64,000 nt of DNA from Ehretia macrophylla (taxonomy: Eukaryota; Streptophyta; Magnoliopsida; Boraginales; Ehretiaceae): NCBI GenBank assembly GCA_037974665.1, contig CM075765.1:59918247-59982246 (forward strand), written 5' to 3'. This document shows positions 1-11,429 of the stretch, piece by piece (position 1 is the stretch's first letter; each line of letters begins with the position of its first letter). The notes beneath the pieces are model-generated. The model was not told the origin of the DNA. It did not search any database and worked only from the letters and a program-made list of their open reading frames with translations. A program made the position numbers and the translations under genes.

Positions 1-1547
1 AATCATCATCAATCATCAATCAATCATCAATCAATCAATCAATTGGGAGATCAGCAACGAAAGTGCCCGATTCCCGAACTCAATAATAATCAATCAATAA
101 CATCAATATAACATCAATATTTAATTAAACAACAAACAACGAAGTTAGATGACAAAGTAGGCCATCTAACCGGACATGCATAATATACACAATTAAACCC
201 TAAATTACTCATCAACAACTCACCATTCAACACTCAAACACCACCCAACCATCTAAAGGCATCGTTCAAGAAATTAAAGAATGACAACCTAAACTTCTAA
301 AATTCATAACTTACAATCTGCTAATCCGAACATTGCCAAATCAGTTTCTATCACTCACCCATTCAACCTACTACATTAGCCCTCTCGGAAATCCACCATA
401 ACACCTCCAAATCATGCCCGATAACCCTAAAACCCTAGGATGTCTTGGCTGGATTTTCTGGATTTTCACACGAACAATGTAATCGAAAATTCGGCATTAC
501 AACAGCGCTAACACGTAATTATCAAGTATTTAGAAATCGACGGCAATCGATTTCGATCAACACAACTCATTTAATTCAACTTTGAACATTTTAATCAAAA
601 TTAAATACCCGGAAAATAAAAATTATGCTACATCTGACAGAAATTCGTAGTATTGCATCAAAATGATCCCTAGCATGCAAGGAGCAATAATCTATCATCA
701 GATTTCAATTCTAACAGTTAAATTTTCATTTATGAGCAAAAGTATAAAAATGACATTTTGAGATCTAGAATTTGTCTCTCACCTTTGATGTGATATAAGC
801 CTAGGAATGTGTGAAGTGCGTGCCCAACAAGCAGAATCCAAGTCGGTGCGAAGTTCTACGGACAAAAACCAAGTTTTTCTTTGAAAAATTGGATTGAAAA
901 GCTTTGAAATCTCTTTTCTTTTTCTCTCCTCCTTCTCATGGCAATGTGTGTGTTTGTGATGGTGTTTTTGTGTTGTGTGAGTGTGTGTAGGTTATATAAG
1001 CTTATATGGTCAATAATTAAATAAAGTCAAAGTTAATTTAAATTGGTATTTTTGTGTTTTAATGACTTTAATTGCATTTTATTGCTTACCAAGGCTCAAA
1101 ATAAATATGCAACCCCCAAGATATCTCAAGTGGATTATTTTCAGGTGACAAGAAGTTTTACAATCCAACATTTCACCCGAGTCGGCTTAAAACTCGATTT
1201 GTGCAAAAGTCGGTGTAAAAACCCTAATAAATTCTTAAGCCGATTTTAAAACCGTTTTCATCAAACACAGGTCTATTAAAGTCCGTGGACTAGGTCTAGA
1301 AGGGTTAAAAAGACCAGTTTCAAAATTTTAGCGGACGTGTTTTGAAAATACTATTCACTGAAAATCGACGATAAAATTTTTGACTCCGTTTTTTATGAAA
1401 ATTTCATGAATGCACATTTAGCACGTATTAGGAGTATTGACATCAAAATTATAACTTTCTAGGTCCTATAGCACATAAACAGATCATATGCACGCAAAAC
1501 GATGTATAGCACATAAAACAAGATAAGCAGGAAAATGGGGTTTCACA
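1..1547 (-). repeat. 3' LTR of E2 (partial)
   Basis: The sequence matches the E2 5' LTR at 24793-27216 from its internal (ATCA)n stretch to the shared terminus GGGGTTTCACA, so roughly the first 0.9 kb lies outside the window. Immediately right of it comes the polypurine tract on the minus strand, which identifies this as the 3' LTR. The A+T-rich body shows no open gene. A 68-codon open frame at 1043 has no recognisable content and is not called. Confidence 0.9.
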
Positions 1548-1565
1548 TTCTCCCCCCCTTATGGA
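1548..1565 (-). promoter_or_regulatory. Polypurine tract of E2
   Basis: Read on the minus strand this is a purine run rich in G directly before the 3' LTR, the usual plus-strand priming site. It is 18 nt long between the LTR and the adjacent inverted repeat, the same spacing as in E1, E3, N1 and N2. Confidence 0.8.
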
Positions 1566-1583
1566 AATTTCATCCTCAAAATT
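1566..1583 (-). other. PPT-proximal inverted repeat, E2 copy
   Basis: Plus strand AATTTCATCCTCAAAATT, 18 nt. In RNA from the minus strand the stem keeps five Watson-Crick pairs and two G-U pairs, because the two CG steps seen in E1 have become TG. Pairing is weakened but not lost in this old copy. Confidence 0.7.
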
Positions 1584-1744
1584 CTTACTTGATGTACAGA
1601 ATAGATCTGGGTATTGCTGCTGCATCTGATCTCGTCCCTCCCACGTATCTTTCTCAATGTCTTGATGCTTCCACAACACTTTAACCATCGGAATCCTCTT
1701 CGACCTCAACTCTCGGTCCATCTGATCTAGAATACGAATCGGAC
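1584..1744 (-). pseudogene. E2 pol C-terminus (chromodomain-like tail), cut by E1
   Basis: Minus-strand translation gives the end of the Gypsy Pol polyprotein, with the [16 protein letters not shown] run and the W-E[13 protein letters not shown] ending that E1 also has. The frame stops matching at the E1 insertion point, and the rest of E2 pol resumes at 11425. Positions 1740-1744 (cggac) are the left target duplication of E1. In chromovirus elements this tail helps direct integration to heterochromatin; that role is family knowledge. Confidence 0.8.
1740..1744. repeat. Target-site duplication of E1, left copy
   Basis: cggac directly before the E1 LTR. The same five bases follow the element at 11425-11429. 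Five base pairs is the normal length for Ty3/Gypsy integrase. Confidence 0.9.
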
Positions 1745-4088
1745 TGTCACGCCCCAACTCGACCCCACCTCTAATCAGTCAGGACGCAACGGAATTTCGG
1801 CGGCATAACGACAGTAACCAGATTTCCGAGGTTCTAAACCAACCTCATAAAACATCATACATCCAGTAATTCCTTAATACAAACAACAACATTCCACACA
1901 ACCATATTATACAATAAAACATCCTCGTTATACGCCTCCGTTCCAACATGACATACAATACCTCAACTTTATCATACATTTCAAAAAATAAGTTGAGACC
2001 CATCTAACAACTTAACCGTAAAGCATATAAAAGTCCATTAAGCTAATATACATAACGTTTAACAACATAGAATCATGGATAAGACTCAGGGACATATGAC
2101 TCATCCACGAAAGGCACGTTTTCCACATTCTCATCTTCAGGAGGCACGTACCCGTAATCTTGTGAAAGCACACCTGAAAACATGCAATAATAGAGAGTGA
2201 GCTTATATACATAAGCCCAGTGAGGATCCGATAGATCTCGACAGTATTCACTACGCTCCTTGGATTTCGTCCTTTGAGCAAGTAAACACACAACAACATA
2301 AATAAAGCTATCATCACATAACTATATAACCAATCAATAAGGATACTCTATTTGGTGTAGCTCCAAACGCCATCACGATCTCAACCGTTCTTCTTATAAC
2401 TCCCCATTACTCACGCACCCGAGGTACCTCACTAGCCCCTCCCTCCATGACACCTCCGTCATGCGAGCTGGGGGTAGCCTATGGCAGTCATGCCGTTATC
2501 AACTCGACAGCCCGACGCTGCCCGAGAGGTGGCACACACATACCAAGACTCCATAATCATCAATCATCAATCAATCAATCAATTGGGAGATCAGCAACAA
2601 GAGTGCCCGATTCCCGCATTCAATAATAATCAATCAATAACATCAATATAACATCAATATTAAATTAAACAACAAACAACGTAGTTAGATGACAAAGTAG
2701 GCCATCTAACCGGACATGCATAATATACATAATTAAACTCTAAATTACTCAACAACAATTCACCATTCATCACTCGAACACTACCCAACCATCTAAAGGC
2801 ATCGTTCAAGAAATTAAAGAATGACAACCTAAACTTCTAAAATTCATAACTTACAATCTACTAATCCAAACATTGCCAAATCAGTTCCTATCACTCACCC
2901 ATTCAACCTACTACCTTAACCCTCTCGAAAATCCACCATAACCCCTCCAAATCATGCCCGATAACCCTAAAATCCTAAGATGTCATGGCTGGATTTTCCG
3001 GATTTTCACACAAACAATGTAATCGAAAATTCGGCATTACAACAGCGCTAACACGTAATTATCAAGTATTTAGAAATCGACGGCAATCGATTTCGATCAA
3101 CACAACTCATTTAATTCAACTTTGAACATTTTAATCAAAATTAAATACCCGAAAAATAAAAATTATGCTATATCCGACAGAAATTCGTAGTATTAGTATA
3201 TAATGATCCCTAGCATGCAAGGAGCAATAATCTATCATCAGATTTCAATTCTAACGGTTCAATCTTCATTTATACGCAAAAACACAAAAATGACATTTTG
3301 AGATCTAGAATTTTTCTCTCACCTTAGATGCGATATAAGCCTAGGAATGCGTGCTATGCGTGCCCAACAAGCAGAATCCAAGTCGGTGCGAAGTTTCACG
3401 GACAAAAACTAGGTTTTTCTTTGAAAAATTGGATTGAAAGCTTGAGTTTTTCTCTTCTCTTTTCTCCCTCTTTTCTCTCGGCAATGTGTGTGTGTGTGAT
3501 GGTGTTTTTGTGTTGTCTGAGTGTGTGTTGAGGACATTAGCTTATAAGGTCAATTAATTAATTAAAGTCAAAGTTATTTTAATAGGTATTTTTGTGTTTT
3601 TAATGACTTTAATTGCATTTTAGTGCTCACCAAGTTAAAAATAATTATGCCACCCCCAAGATATCTCAAGTGGATTATTTTTAGGTGACAAGAAGTTTTA
3701 CAATTCAACAATTTCACCCGAGTCAGCTTAAAACTCGATTTTTGCAAAAGTCGGTGTAAAAACCCTAATAAATTCTTAAGCCGATTTTAAAACCGTTTTC
3801 ATCAAACACAGGTCTATTAAAGTCCGTGGACTAGGTCTAGAAGGGTTAAAAAGACCAGTTTCAAAATTATAGCGGACGTGTTTCGAAAACACTATTCACT
3901 GAAAATCGACGATAAAATTTCTGACTCCGTTTTTTATGAAAATTTCATGAATGCACATTTAGCACGTATTAGAAGTATTGACATCAAAATTATAACTTTC
4001 TAGGTCCTATAGCACATAAACAGATCATATGCACGCAAAACGAGGTATAACACGTAAAACAAGATAAGCAGGAAAGTGGGGTTTCACA
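1745..4088 (-). repeat. 3' LTR of E1
   Basis: 2344 bp, starting TGTCACGCC and ending GGGGTTTCACA on the plus strand. It is almost identical to 9082-11424. It contains an (ATCA)n microsatellite near 2560, a GT-rich run near 3485 and long A+T-rich stretches. The pol reading frame of E1 runs about 33 codons into it before stopping at 3990. No promoter element could be picked with confidence. Confidence 0.95.
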
Positions 4089-7064
4089 TTCTCCCCCCCT
4101 TATAGAAATTTCGTCCTCGAAATTCTTACTTGATGTACGGAATAGATCTGGGTATTGTTGCTGCATCTGATCTCGTCTCTCCCACGTAGCTTCCTCAATG
4201 CCGTGATGCTTCCACAACACCTTAACCATCGGAATCCTCTTCGACCTCAACTCTCGGTCCATCTGATCTAGAATACGAATCGGACGCTCGTCATAAGTCA
4301 AATTCTCTCGAAGCTGTAACGGCTCTGGCTCAAGAATATGAGAAGGATCCGGATTGTATTTCCGCAAATTAGACACGTGAAACACATCGTGGACATTAGA
4401 GAAGTTCTCCGGTAAAGCCAACCGATATGCCAACTTACCAACCCTGCCAGTAATCTCAAACGGCCCTACAAATCTCGGACTCAGCTTTCCACCTTTACCA
4501 TAACGAACAAACCCCTTTCGAGGAGACAATCTCAAGAAAACCCGATCTCCAACTGCAACCTCCAAGTCTCGACGACGCTTATCAGCATAACTCTTGAATC
4601 TACTCTGCGCCGTAAGCATTCTCTGCCTGATCAACTGAACATTCTCGATCTTCTCAAGAAGTTCTGGCATAATAGCCGTATCAACAGTCTTCATCTCTCC
4701 TACCTCGTCCCAATACAAAGGTGAACGGCACTTACGACCGTAAAGAGCTGCGAAAGGTGCCATTCCAATAGTAGCTTGATAACTATTGTTATAGGCAAAC
4801 TCGGCAAGTGGTAGATGTTTCTCCCAGTTCTTCCCGAAGTCCAGAACACAAGCCCTAAGCATATCTTCCAGAATCTGAATAGTCCGCTCAGACTGACCGT
4901 CGGTCTGTGGATGATACGCGGTACTGAAGTTCAACTGAGTACCTAAGGTCTCCTGAAGTTTCTCCCACAAACGAGAAGTAAATCGAGGATCTCGATCAGA
5001 GACAATACTAGATGGAATACCGTGAAGTCTAACAATCTGATCCAGATAGAGATCCGTCAGCTTTGTATCCTCATCTCCCAACCTCATGGCAATAAAATGA
5101 GTTGTCTTCGTCAAACGATCCACGACAACCCAAACTGCATCATTACCCCTCGGTGATCTAGGCAAACCAGTGACGAAGTCCATCGTAATATGCTCCCATT
5201 TCCACTCTGGTATAGCCAACGGCTGAAGCAACCCTGCAGGTCGTTGATGCTCGGCTTTCACCCTCTGACAAGTCAAACATCTAGACACAAACTGAGCAAC
5301 CTCCCTCTTCATGTTGTTCCACCAGTAATGTTGCTTCAAATCCCGATACATCTTGGTTCCACTGGGATGAATAGTATATTTAGAATTATGAGCTTCCTCC
5401 AGAATACCTCGTCTCAAGCCCGGTTCATCGGGAACACAAACCCTGTTCCGAAACCGAAGAATACCGTCCTCATGCAGTTTGAAGTCAGACTGATCATCAG
5501 TGATCTGATCCTTGATCTTCTGAAGTTTAACATCAAGTTGCTGAGCTTCCCTGATCTGAGACAATAATAAAGGCTGAATACGGAGATGTGAACACATCAC
5601 CCCAACCTGAGTCAACTCTGGTCTCCAATAACTAAACTCCTCAAGAACCTCCCACTTTTTGACAGCCAAACAAGAAATACTAGCCTTCCGGCTGAGAGCA
5701 TCTGCTACAACATTTGCCTTTCCAGGCAGATAATTGATAGAACAATTATAATCTCCAAGAAGCTCCATCCACCTCCGCTGGCGCATATTCAACTCCTTCT
5801 GTGAGAATAAATACTTTAGACTCTTATGATCAGTGAAAATCTCGAACTTACTGCCCCACAGATAATGACGCCACTTTTTCAGTGCGAAGACAACTGCTGC
5901 CAACTCAAGATCATGAGTCGGATAATTCACCTCATAAGGCTTCAACTTCCTGGAAGCATAGGCAATAACTCGGCCATCCTGCATAAGAACACATCCCAAG
6001 CCCTCCTTGGATGCATCACTGTAAATGACCATATTATCGGTCCCCTCTGGTAGAGCAAGTACTGGAGCGGTAGTTAACCTCTTTTTCAACTCCTGAAAGC
6101 CACTCTCACACTTCTCGTCCCAAGTAAAGATAATCCGTGTGTGAGTCAACTTAGATAGTGGCCCCACAATCTTCGAGAAGTCCTTGACAAACCTACGGTA
6201 ATAACCCGCCAAGCCAAGAAAACTACGGACATCAGTAACACTCTCTGGCCGCTTCCAAGACATCACCGATTCAATCTTAGTGGGATCTACAGAAATACCG
6301 CTCTGTGTAATAACATGGCCAAGAAAAGAAATCCGTTGCAGCCAAAATTCACATTTGCTGAACTTGGCAAACAACTGATGCTCCTGCAACTTCTCCAATA
6401 CAAGCCGTAGATGTTGCTCGTGCTCCAATTCAGATTTAGAATAGACCAAGATATCATCAATAAAAATCACCACGAACTGGTCCAAGTACGGCTGAAAGAC
6501 TCGATGCATAAGATCCATGAATGCTGCCGGTGCATTAGTCAATCCAAAGGGCATAACAACAAACTCATAATGCCCGTACCGAGTTCTGAAGGCAGACTTC
6601 GGAACATCGTCCGTACGAATCCGAATCTGATAATACCCCTGCCTCAAATCAAACATAGAGTAGACTTTGGCTCCCTGAAGTTGATCAAACAACTCATCAA
6701 TCAGTGGCAAAGGATATTTCTTCTTGATGGTCACCTGATTCAAACCACGGTAATCAATACATAATCTCAAAGTACCATCCTTCTTCTTCACAAATAAAAC
6801 AGGAGCTCCCCAAGGTGAAGAACTCTGCTGAATAAATCTTTTCTCCAATAACTCCTGCAACTGAGTCTTCAACTCCTTCAACTCACCTGGTGCCATCCGG
6901 TACGCTAATTTAGAAATAGGTTGAGTACCGGGTACAAGATTAATCACAAACTCCACATCTCTCTCTGGCGGTAACCCTGGCAACTCCTCGGGAAATACAT
7001 TAGGATATTCCCGAATAATAGGGACTTCTTCTAGCTGCAGTTTATCAGATGGCTTGTTGATCAA
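3990..7064 (-). CDS. pol: E1 Pol: reverse transcriptase, RNase H, integrase, chromodomain-like tail
   Basis: The 1024-codon frame encodes the enzymes that copy element RNA into DNA and insert it. Reverse transcriptase covers about residues 60-240 with the FDL aspartate at 139 and the catalytic pair in FIDDILVYS at 201-209. RNase H covers about 340-460 with D350, E387, D412 and D455. Integrase has a zinc-binding H559-H566-C596-C599 set and the catalytic triad D629, D690, E726. A GPF motif lies at 867-869 and a chromodomain-like segment at about 926-975. Residues 981 onward read through the polypurine region into the LTR. The first codon is TTG, not ATG, and the same spot is mid-protein in E2, so this is the downstream part of a Gag-Pol polyprotein cut off by a 1-nt deletion just upstream. 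No other break is visible. Confidence 0.95.
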   Translation of the reverse strand: MINKPSDKLQLEEVPIIREYPNVFPEELPGLPPERDVEFVINLVPGTQPISKLAYRMAPGELKELKTQLQELLEKRFIQQSSSPWGAPVLFVKKKDGTLRLCIDYRGLNQVTIKKKYPLPLIDELFDQLQGAKVYSMFDLRQGYYQIRIRTDDVPKSAFRTRYGHYEFVVMPFGLTNAPAAFMDLMHRVFQPYLDQFVVIFIDDILVYSKSELEHEQHLRLVLEKLQEHQLFAKFSKCEFWLQRISFLGHVITQSGISVDPTKIESVMSWKRPESVTDVRSFLGLAGYYRRFVKDFSKIVGPLSKLTHTRIIFTWDEKCESGFQELKKRLTTAPVLALPEGTDNMVIYSDASKEGLGCVLMQDGRVIAYASRKLKPYEVNYPTHDLELAAVVFALKKWRHYLWGSKFEIFTDHKSLKYLFSQKELNMRQRRWMELLGDYNCSINYLPGKANVVADALSRKASISCLAVKKWEVLEEFSYWRPELTQVGVMCSHLRIQPLLLSQIREAQQLDVKLQKIKDQITDDQSDFKLHEDGILRFRNRVCVPDEPGLRRGILEEAHNSKYTIHPSGTKMYRDLKQHYWWNNMKREVAQFVSRCLTCQRVKAEHQRPAGLLQPLAIPEWKWEHITMDFVTGLPRSPRGNDAVWVVVDRLTKTTHFIAMRLGDEDTKLTDLYLDQIVRLHGIPSSIVSDRDPRFTSRLWEKLQETLGTQLNFSTAYHPQTDGQSERTIQILEDMLRACVLDFGKNWEKHLPLAEFAYNNSYQATIGMAPFAALYGRKCRSPLYWDEVGEMKTVDTAIMPELLEKIENVQLIRQRMLTAQSRFKSYADKRRRDLEVAVGDRVFLRLSPRKGFVRYGKGGKLSPRFVGPFEITGRVGKLAYRLALPENFSNVHDVFHVSNLRKYNPDPSHILEPEPLQLRENLTYDERPIRILDQMDRELRSKRIPMVKVLWKHHGIEEATWERRDQMQQQYPDLFRTSSKNFEDEISIRGGECETPLSCLSCFTCYTSFCVHMICLCAIGPRKL
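4089..4106 (-). promoter_or_regulatory. Polypurine tract of E1
   Basis: On the minus strand the segment ends in AAGGGGGGAGAA directly against the 3' LTR. It is 18 nt between the LTR and the inverted repeat. Known role: an RNase H-resistant primer for plus-strand DNA. Confidence 0.9.
4107..4124 (-). other. PPT-proximal inverted repeat, E1 copy
   Basis: Plus strand AATTTCGTCCTCGAAATT is a perfect 7-bp stem with a 4-nt loop. In E1 it is also coding (residues 981-986 of Pol, NFEDEI). The same structure occurs at the same distance in elements with no pol gene. Its function is unknown to me. Confidence 0.85.
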
Positions 7065-7069
7065 ATAAG

Positions 7070-8812
7070 CTAGATAATCCGAACACCCTTACTCACCAAC
7101 TTAACGGCTTTAGTTGCTGAGATAACAAAACTCGTCTTTGCACCCCGGTTACCCGCTACCTCTACTACTGGCTGATCTGGCAAACGAAACTGTACTACCT
7201 TGGTTCTACAGTTTAACTGGGCATCATACTTAGAAAGCCAATCCATACCCAAGATAACATCATACCCCCGGATAGGAAATAAAATAAGGTCCGAAGGAAA
7301 ATTATGCCCCTTAACATGTATTATACAATCCTTACATACTAAGCCAGTAACATACTTATCAGTCAAAGAGGTACTAATTTCAACCACATAAGGCAATCTT
7401 TCAGGTTGCAATTTAACACGTTGCACACAAGCAGGAGTAATGAAAGAATGCGTAGCACCAGAATCAATCAACACTTTAACAAGTTGATCAAGTATAAGGA
7501 AGTTACCTTCCACAACTGCAGTCTCCTCAGGCATCTCCTCCATATCAACTGCGTAAGCCCGAGCCTGAACCCGCTGCTGCTGTGGTACATTGCCTGTAGG
7601 CCTACCCTGGTAACCCTGAGTCGCTGCCCGACCCTCAGTCCTCGCATATTTAGGGCAATCCTTCCCCCTATCCTCGATGCTACCACAACCCAACCATGCC
7701 CCTGCCTTTGCCCTGCAGTCGGACACTACATGCCCTGGGCGCTTGCAGTAATTACACTGCGATGATGTGGCACTAACACTGCCCCTAGAATAACCAGAAG
7801 CTGAAGAAGCAACTGATATAGCCTGCTGCTGAGGTCTCACCACACTAGGCCTATACTGACCCTGAGACTGGGCTGGCCTATACTGAGTCTGAACCTGATA
7901 TGGCCTCTGCTGAAACTGAGGCCGATAGTAACTCTGCTGACCCTGTGGCCTATAAGAACCCTGCTGGGCTGGTGGCCTGTAGACAACCTGCTGTACTGGA
8001 GGCCTATAAATAACCTGCTGGCCCTGTGGCTGATACGGCCTCTTACTAGGCTGACTGGAGACAATCTGATCCCCTTTCCTCTTCTCTAACCTGGAAGCTG
8101 CCTCAAAAGCCTCAGTGAAAATATCATATCGATTCAGAGCCATAACATCCTGAATCTCGGGCCGCAACCCCAACATAAACCTACGAGTCCTCCGCTCCTC
8201 GTCTGCCACATACTCCGGTGCATACCGGGACAATCGAGTAAATGTGGCCTCATATTGAGCCACTGTAGCATCTCCCTGGACCAAGGCTAGAAACTCGGCC
8301 TCTCTCCGTTCCCTGCAAATCCTCGGGACATACTTTGCTCGGAAAGCCATCAGAAAGGTACCCCAAACATAAGGAATACCCTGTGCCGCCCAGCTAGTCC
8401 TTACCGTGCGCCACCACTCCTCTGCCTCGTCATCTAACAAATACACGGCAAAAGAGACTTTCTGCTCATCAGTATAGCCAAGTGGATCATAAATCTTCTC
8501 CAACTTGCTAATCCATACCTCCGCCTTCCTATCATCTGGCTCCCCCTGAAATCTCGGTGGGTGATATCCTAAAAACTCCTTCAGGGTACCACGCCCGTGG
8601 TTACCACCCTGAATATTCAGAAGCTGAGCCTGCATAGCCTGATTCTGGGCAGCCTGCCCTGCTAATAACTGTGCCTGACTAGCCACTAACTCTGCAATCC
8701 GCTCCATAGCTGCTCCTAATCGGTCATCACCCCAGTCACGGCCCGGTGCCACGTTACTCGGAGTCTCATCAGTCATCTCAGACCTACCTCTGGTTCTCGG
8801 TCGACCGGCCAT
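7070..8812 (-). CDS. gag: E1 Gag-protease
   Basis: The first ATG of the frame is at 8812 ([10 protein letters not shown]); an upstream GTG-started extension to 8875 looks like leader. Numbered from that extension, a capsid-type domain lies at about 100-265 with the W-rich [10 protein letters not shown] patch. A Tyr/Pro/Gln repeat region follows at 280-350, then a CCHC zinc knuckle at C374, C377, H382, C387 that should bind element RNA. A second knuckle at 394-407 is degenerate: its first Cys and its His are replaced. The aspartic protease active site DSGATHSF is at 471-478 and the ILGMDWL strand at 541-547. The frame ends at 7070 five bases before the Pol frame. In E2 the same junction is in one frame, so the separation comes from loss of one G in a G run near 7086-7088, not from a designed stop. 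Confidence 0.92.
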   Translation of the reverse strand: MAGRPRTRGRSEMTDETPSNVAPGRDWGDDRLGAAMERIAELVASQAQLLAGQAAQNQAMQAQLLNIQGGNHGRGTLKEFLGYHPPRFQGEPDDRKAEVWISKLEKIYDPLGYTDEQKVSFAVYLLDDEAEEWWRTVRTSWAAQGIPYVWGTFLMAFRAKYVPRICRERREAEFLALVQGDATVAQYEATFTRLSRYAPEYVADEERRTRRFMLGLRPEIQDVMALNRYDIFTEAFEAASRLEKRKGDQIVSSQPSKRPYQPQGQQVIYRPPVQQVVYRPPAQQGSYRPQGQQSYYRPQFQQRPYQVQTQYRPAQSQGQYRPSVVRPQQQAISVASSASGYSRGSVSATSSQCNYCKRPGHVVSDCRAKAGAWLGCGSIEDRGKDCPKYARTEGRAATQGYQGRPTGNVPQQQRVQARAYAVDMEEMPEETAVVEGNFLILDQLVKVLIDSGATHSFITPACVQRVKLQPERLPYVVEISTSLTDKYVTGLVCKDCIIHVKGHNFPSDLILFPIRGYDVILGMDWLSKYDAQLNCRTKVVQFRLPDQPVVEVAGNRGAKTSFVISATKAVKLVSKGVRII

Positions 8813-9062
8813 TCTACTAATCAAAGAGTTAGCACAGTTATAGCACGTAGACAGGTTATAAACAACTATTAACACATAAATAACAAACTCATATAAAACA
8901 CATAAACAAATTGATCACATAATCACATAAGCACTTTAACCATATAATCACTTATCACTTAATCATATTAACACATATTTCACTTTTCTTTCTTTTCATA
9001 CATATTTCATGCTAAGACCATTACCCACATTCCGAGAATACCCCGGCTGACAACTAACATGA
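8813..9062 (-). other. E1 5' leader with conserved hairpin
   Basis: Untranslated leader between primer site and gag. It is A+T-rich with many loose copies of cacataa on the plus strand. Positions 9032-9046 (plus CCGAGAATACCCCGG) form a 5-bp stem with one G-U pair in the RNA. The same block follows the primer site in E2 (24744-24758), E3 (30970-30984), N1 (16430-16447) and N2 (51603-51620). A packaging or dimerisation role is a guess from position. Confidence 0.7.
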
Positions 9063-9074
9063 GCTCTGATACCA
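9063..9074 (-). promoter_or_regulatory. Primer binding site of E1, initiator tRNA-Met type
   Basis: Minus strand TGGTATCAGAGC, complementary to the 3' end of plant initiator tRNA-Met, seven bases inside the 5' LTR. This is the usual minus-strand primer for plant Ty3/Gypsy elements. Confidence 0.93.
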
Positions 9075-9081
9075 CTTAAAC

Positions 9082-11424
9082 TGTCACGCCCCAATTCGAC
9101 CCCACCTATAATCAGTCAGGACGCAACGGAATTTCGGCGGCATAACGACAGTAAACAGATTTCCGAGGTTCTAAACCAACCTCATAAACATCATACATCC
9201 AGTAATTCCTCAATACAAACAACAACATTCCACACAACCATATTATACAATAAAACATCCTCGTTATACGCCTCCGTTCCAACATGACATACAATACCTC
9301 AACTTTATCATACATTTCAAAAAATAAGTTGAGACCCATCCAACAACTTAACCGTAAAGCATATAAAAGTCCATTAAGCTAATATACATAACGTTTAACA
9401 ACATAGAATCATGGATAAGACTCAGGGACATATGACTCATCCACGAAAGGCACGTTTTCCACATTCTCCTCTTCAGGAGGCACGTACCCGTAATCTTGTG
9501 AAAGCACACCTGAAAACATGCAATAATAGAGAGTGAGCTTATATACATAAGCCCAGTGAGGATCCGATAGATCTCGACAGTATTCACTACGCTCCTTGGA
9601 TTTCGTCCTTTGAGCAAGTAAACACACAACAAGATAAATAAAGCTATCATCACATAACTATATAACCAATCAATAAGGATACTCTATTTGGTGTAGCTCC
9701 AAACGCCATCACGATCTCAACCGTTCTTCTTATAACTCCCCATTACTCACGCACCCGAGGTACCTCACTAGCCCCTCCCTCCATGACACCTCCGTCATGC
9801 GAGCTGGGGGTAGCCTATGGCAGTCATGCCGTTATCAACCCGACAGCCCGACGTTGCCCGAGAGGTGGCACACACATACCAAGACTCCATAATCATCAAT
9901 CATCAATCAATCAATCAATTGGGAGATCAGCAACAAGAGTGCCCGATTCCCGCATTCAATAATAATCAATCAATAACATCAATATAACATCAATATTAAA
10001 TTAAACAACAAACAATGTAGTTAGATGACAAAGTAGGCCATCTAACCGGACATGCATAATATACATAATTAAACTCTAAATTACTCAACAACAACTCACC
10101 ATTCATCACTCGAACACTACCCAACCATCTAAAGGCATCGTTCAAGAAATTAAAGAATGACAACCTAAACTTCTAAAATTCATAACTTACAATCTACTAA
10201 TCCAAACATTGCCAAATCAGTTCCTATCACTCACCCATTCAACCTACTACATTAGCCCTCTCGGAAATCCACCATAACCCCTCCAAATCATGCCCGATAA
10301 CCCTAAAATCCTAAGATGTCATGGCTGGATTTTCCGGATTTTCACACAAACAATGTAATCGAAAATTCGGCATTACAACAGCGCTAACACGTAATTATCA
10401 AGTATTTAGAAATCGACGACAATCGATTTCGAGCAACACAACTCATTTAATTCAACTTTGAACATTTTAATCAAAATTAAATACCCGGAAAATAAAAATT
10501 ATGCTATATCCGACAGAAATTCGTAGTATTAGTATATAATGATCCCTAGCATGCAAGGAGCAATAATCTATCATCAGATTTCAATTCTAACGGTTCAATC
10601 TTCATTTATACGCAAAAACACAAAAATGACATTTTGAGATCTAGAATTTTTCTCTCACCTTAGATGCGATATAAGCCTAGGAATGCGTGCTATGCGTGCC
10701 CAACAAGCAGAATCCAAGTCGGTGCGAAGTTTCACGGACAAAAACTAGGTTTTTCTTTGAAAAATTGGATTGAAAGCTTGAGTTTTTCTCTTCTCTTTTC
10801 TCCCTCTTTTCTCTCGGCAATGTGTGTGTGTGTGATGGTGTTTTTGTGTTGTGTGAGTGTGTGTTGAGGACATTAGCTTATAAGGTCAATTAATTAATTA
10901 AAGTCAAAGTTATTTTAATAGGTATTTTTGTGTTTTTAATGACTTTAATTGCATTTTAGTGCTCACCAAGTTAAAAATAATTATGCCACCCCCAAGATAT
11001 CTCAAGTGGATTATTTTTAGGTGACAAGAAGTTTTACAATTCAACAATTTCACCCGAGTCGGCTTAAAACTCGATTTTCGCAAAAGTCGGTGTAAAAACC
11101 CTAATAAATTCTTAAGCCGATTTTAAAACCGTTTTCATCAAACACAGGTCTATTAAAGTCCGTGGACTAGGTCTAGAAGGGTTAAAAAGACCAGTTTCAA
11201 AATTATAGCGGACGTGTTTCGAAAACACTATTCACTGAAAATCGACGATAAAATTTCTGACTCCGTTTTTTATGAAAATTTCATGAATGCACATTTAGCA
11301 CGTATTAGGAGTATTGACATCAAAATTATAACTTTCTACGTCCTATAGCACATAAACAGATCATATGCACGCAGAACGAGGTATAACACGTAAAACAAGA
11401 TAAGCAGGAAAGTGGGGTTTCACA
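9082..11424 (-). repeat. 5' LTR of E1
   Basis: 2343 bp, nearly identical to the 3' LTR at 1745-4088, with the same termini. It would contain the promoter for element RNA. The right target duplication cggac follows at 11425-11429. Confidence 0.95.
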
Positions 11425-11429
11425 CGGAC

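Larger units (their letters stand above)
1745..11424 (-). mobile_element. E1: near-complete Ty3/Gypsy (Tekay/Del-like chromovirus) nested in E2
   Basis: A 9.68-kb minus-strand element: 5' LTR 9082-11424, primer site 9063-9074, Gag-protease ORF, Pol ORF, polypurine tract 4089-4106 and 3' LTR 1745-4088. It is flanked by cggac at 1740-1744 and 11425-11429, and the flanks join into continuous E2 pol. The two LTRs (2344 and 2343 bp) differ at only some twenty sites by eye, so the insertion is recent. Domain order PR-RT-RNaseH-IN plus a C-terminal chromodomain-like tail points to chromoviruses; the Tekay/Del placement is inferred from that tail. A 1-nt deletion separates gag from pol, so the copy is probably not autonomous as it stands. 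Confidence 0.95.

Noticed and set aside
1043-1249. 68-codon frame in the E2 LTR, and similar 67-codon frames at 3328 and 10664
   Set aside because: They lie in LTR sequence, have no domain and reflect low stop density by chance.
2550-2585. (ATCA)n runs in the LTRs as a CRISPR-like or satellite array
   Set aside because: A simple microsatellite repeated at the same LTR position in each copy, without spacers.
7468-8064. Open frames overlapping gag in another frame
   Set aside because: Shadows of the repeat-rich gag; composition mirrors the coding frame.
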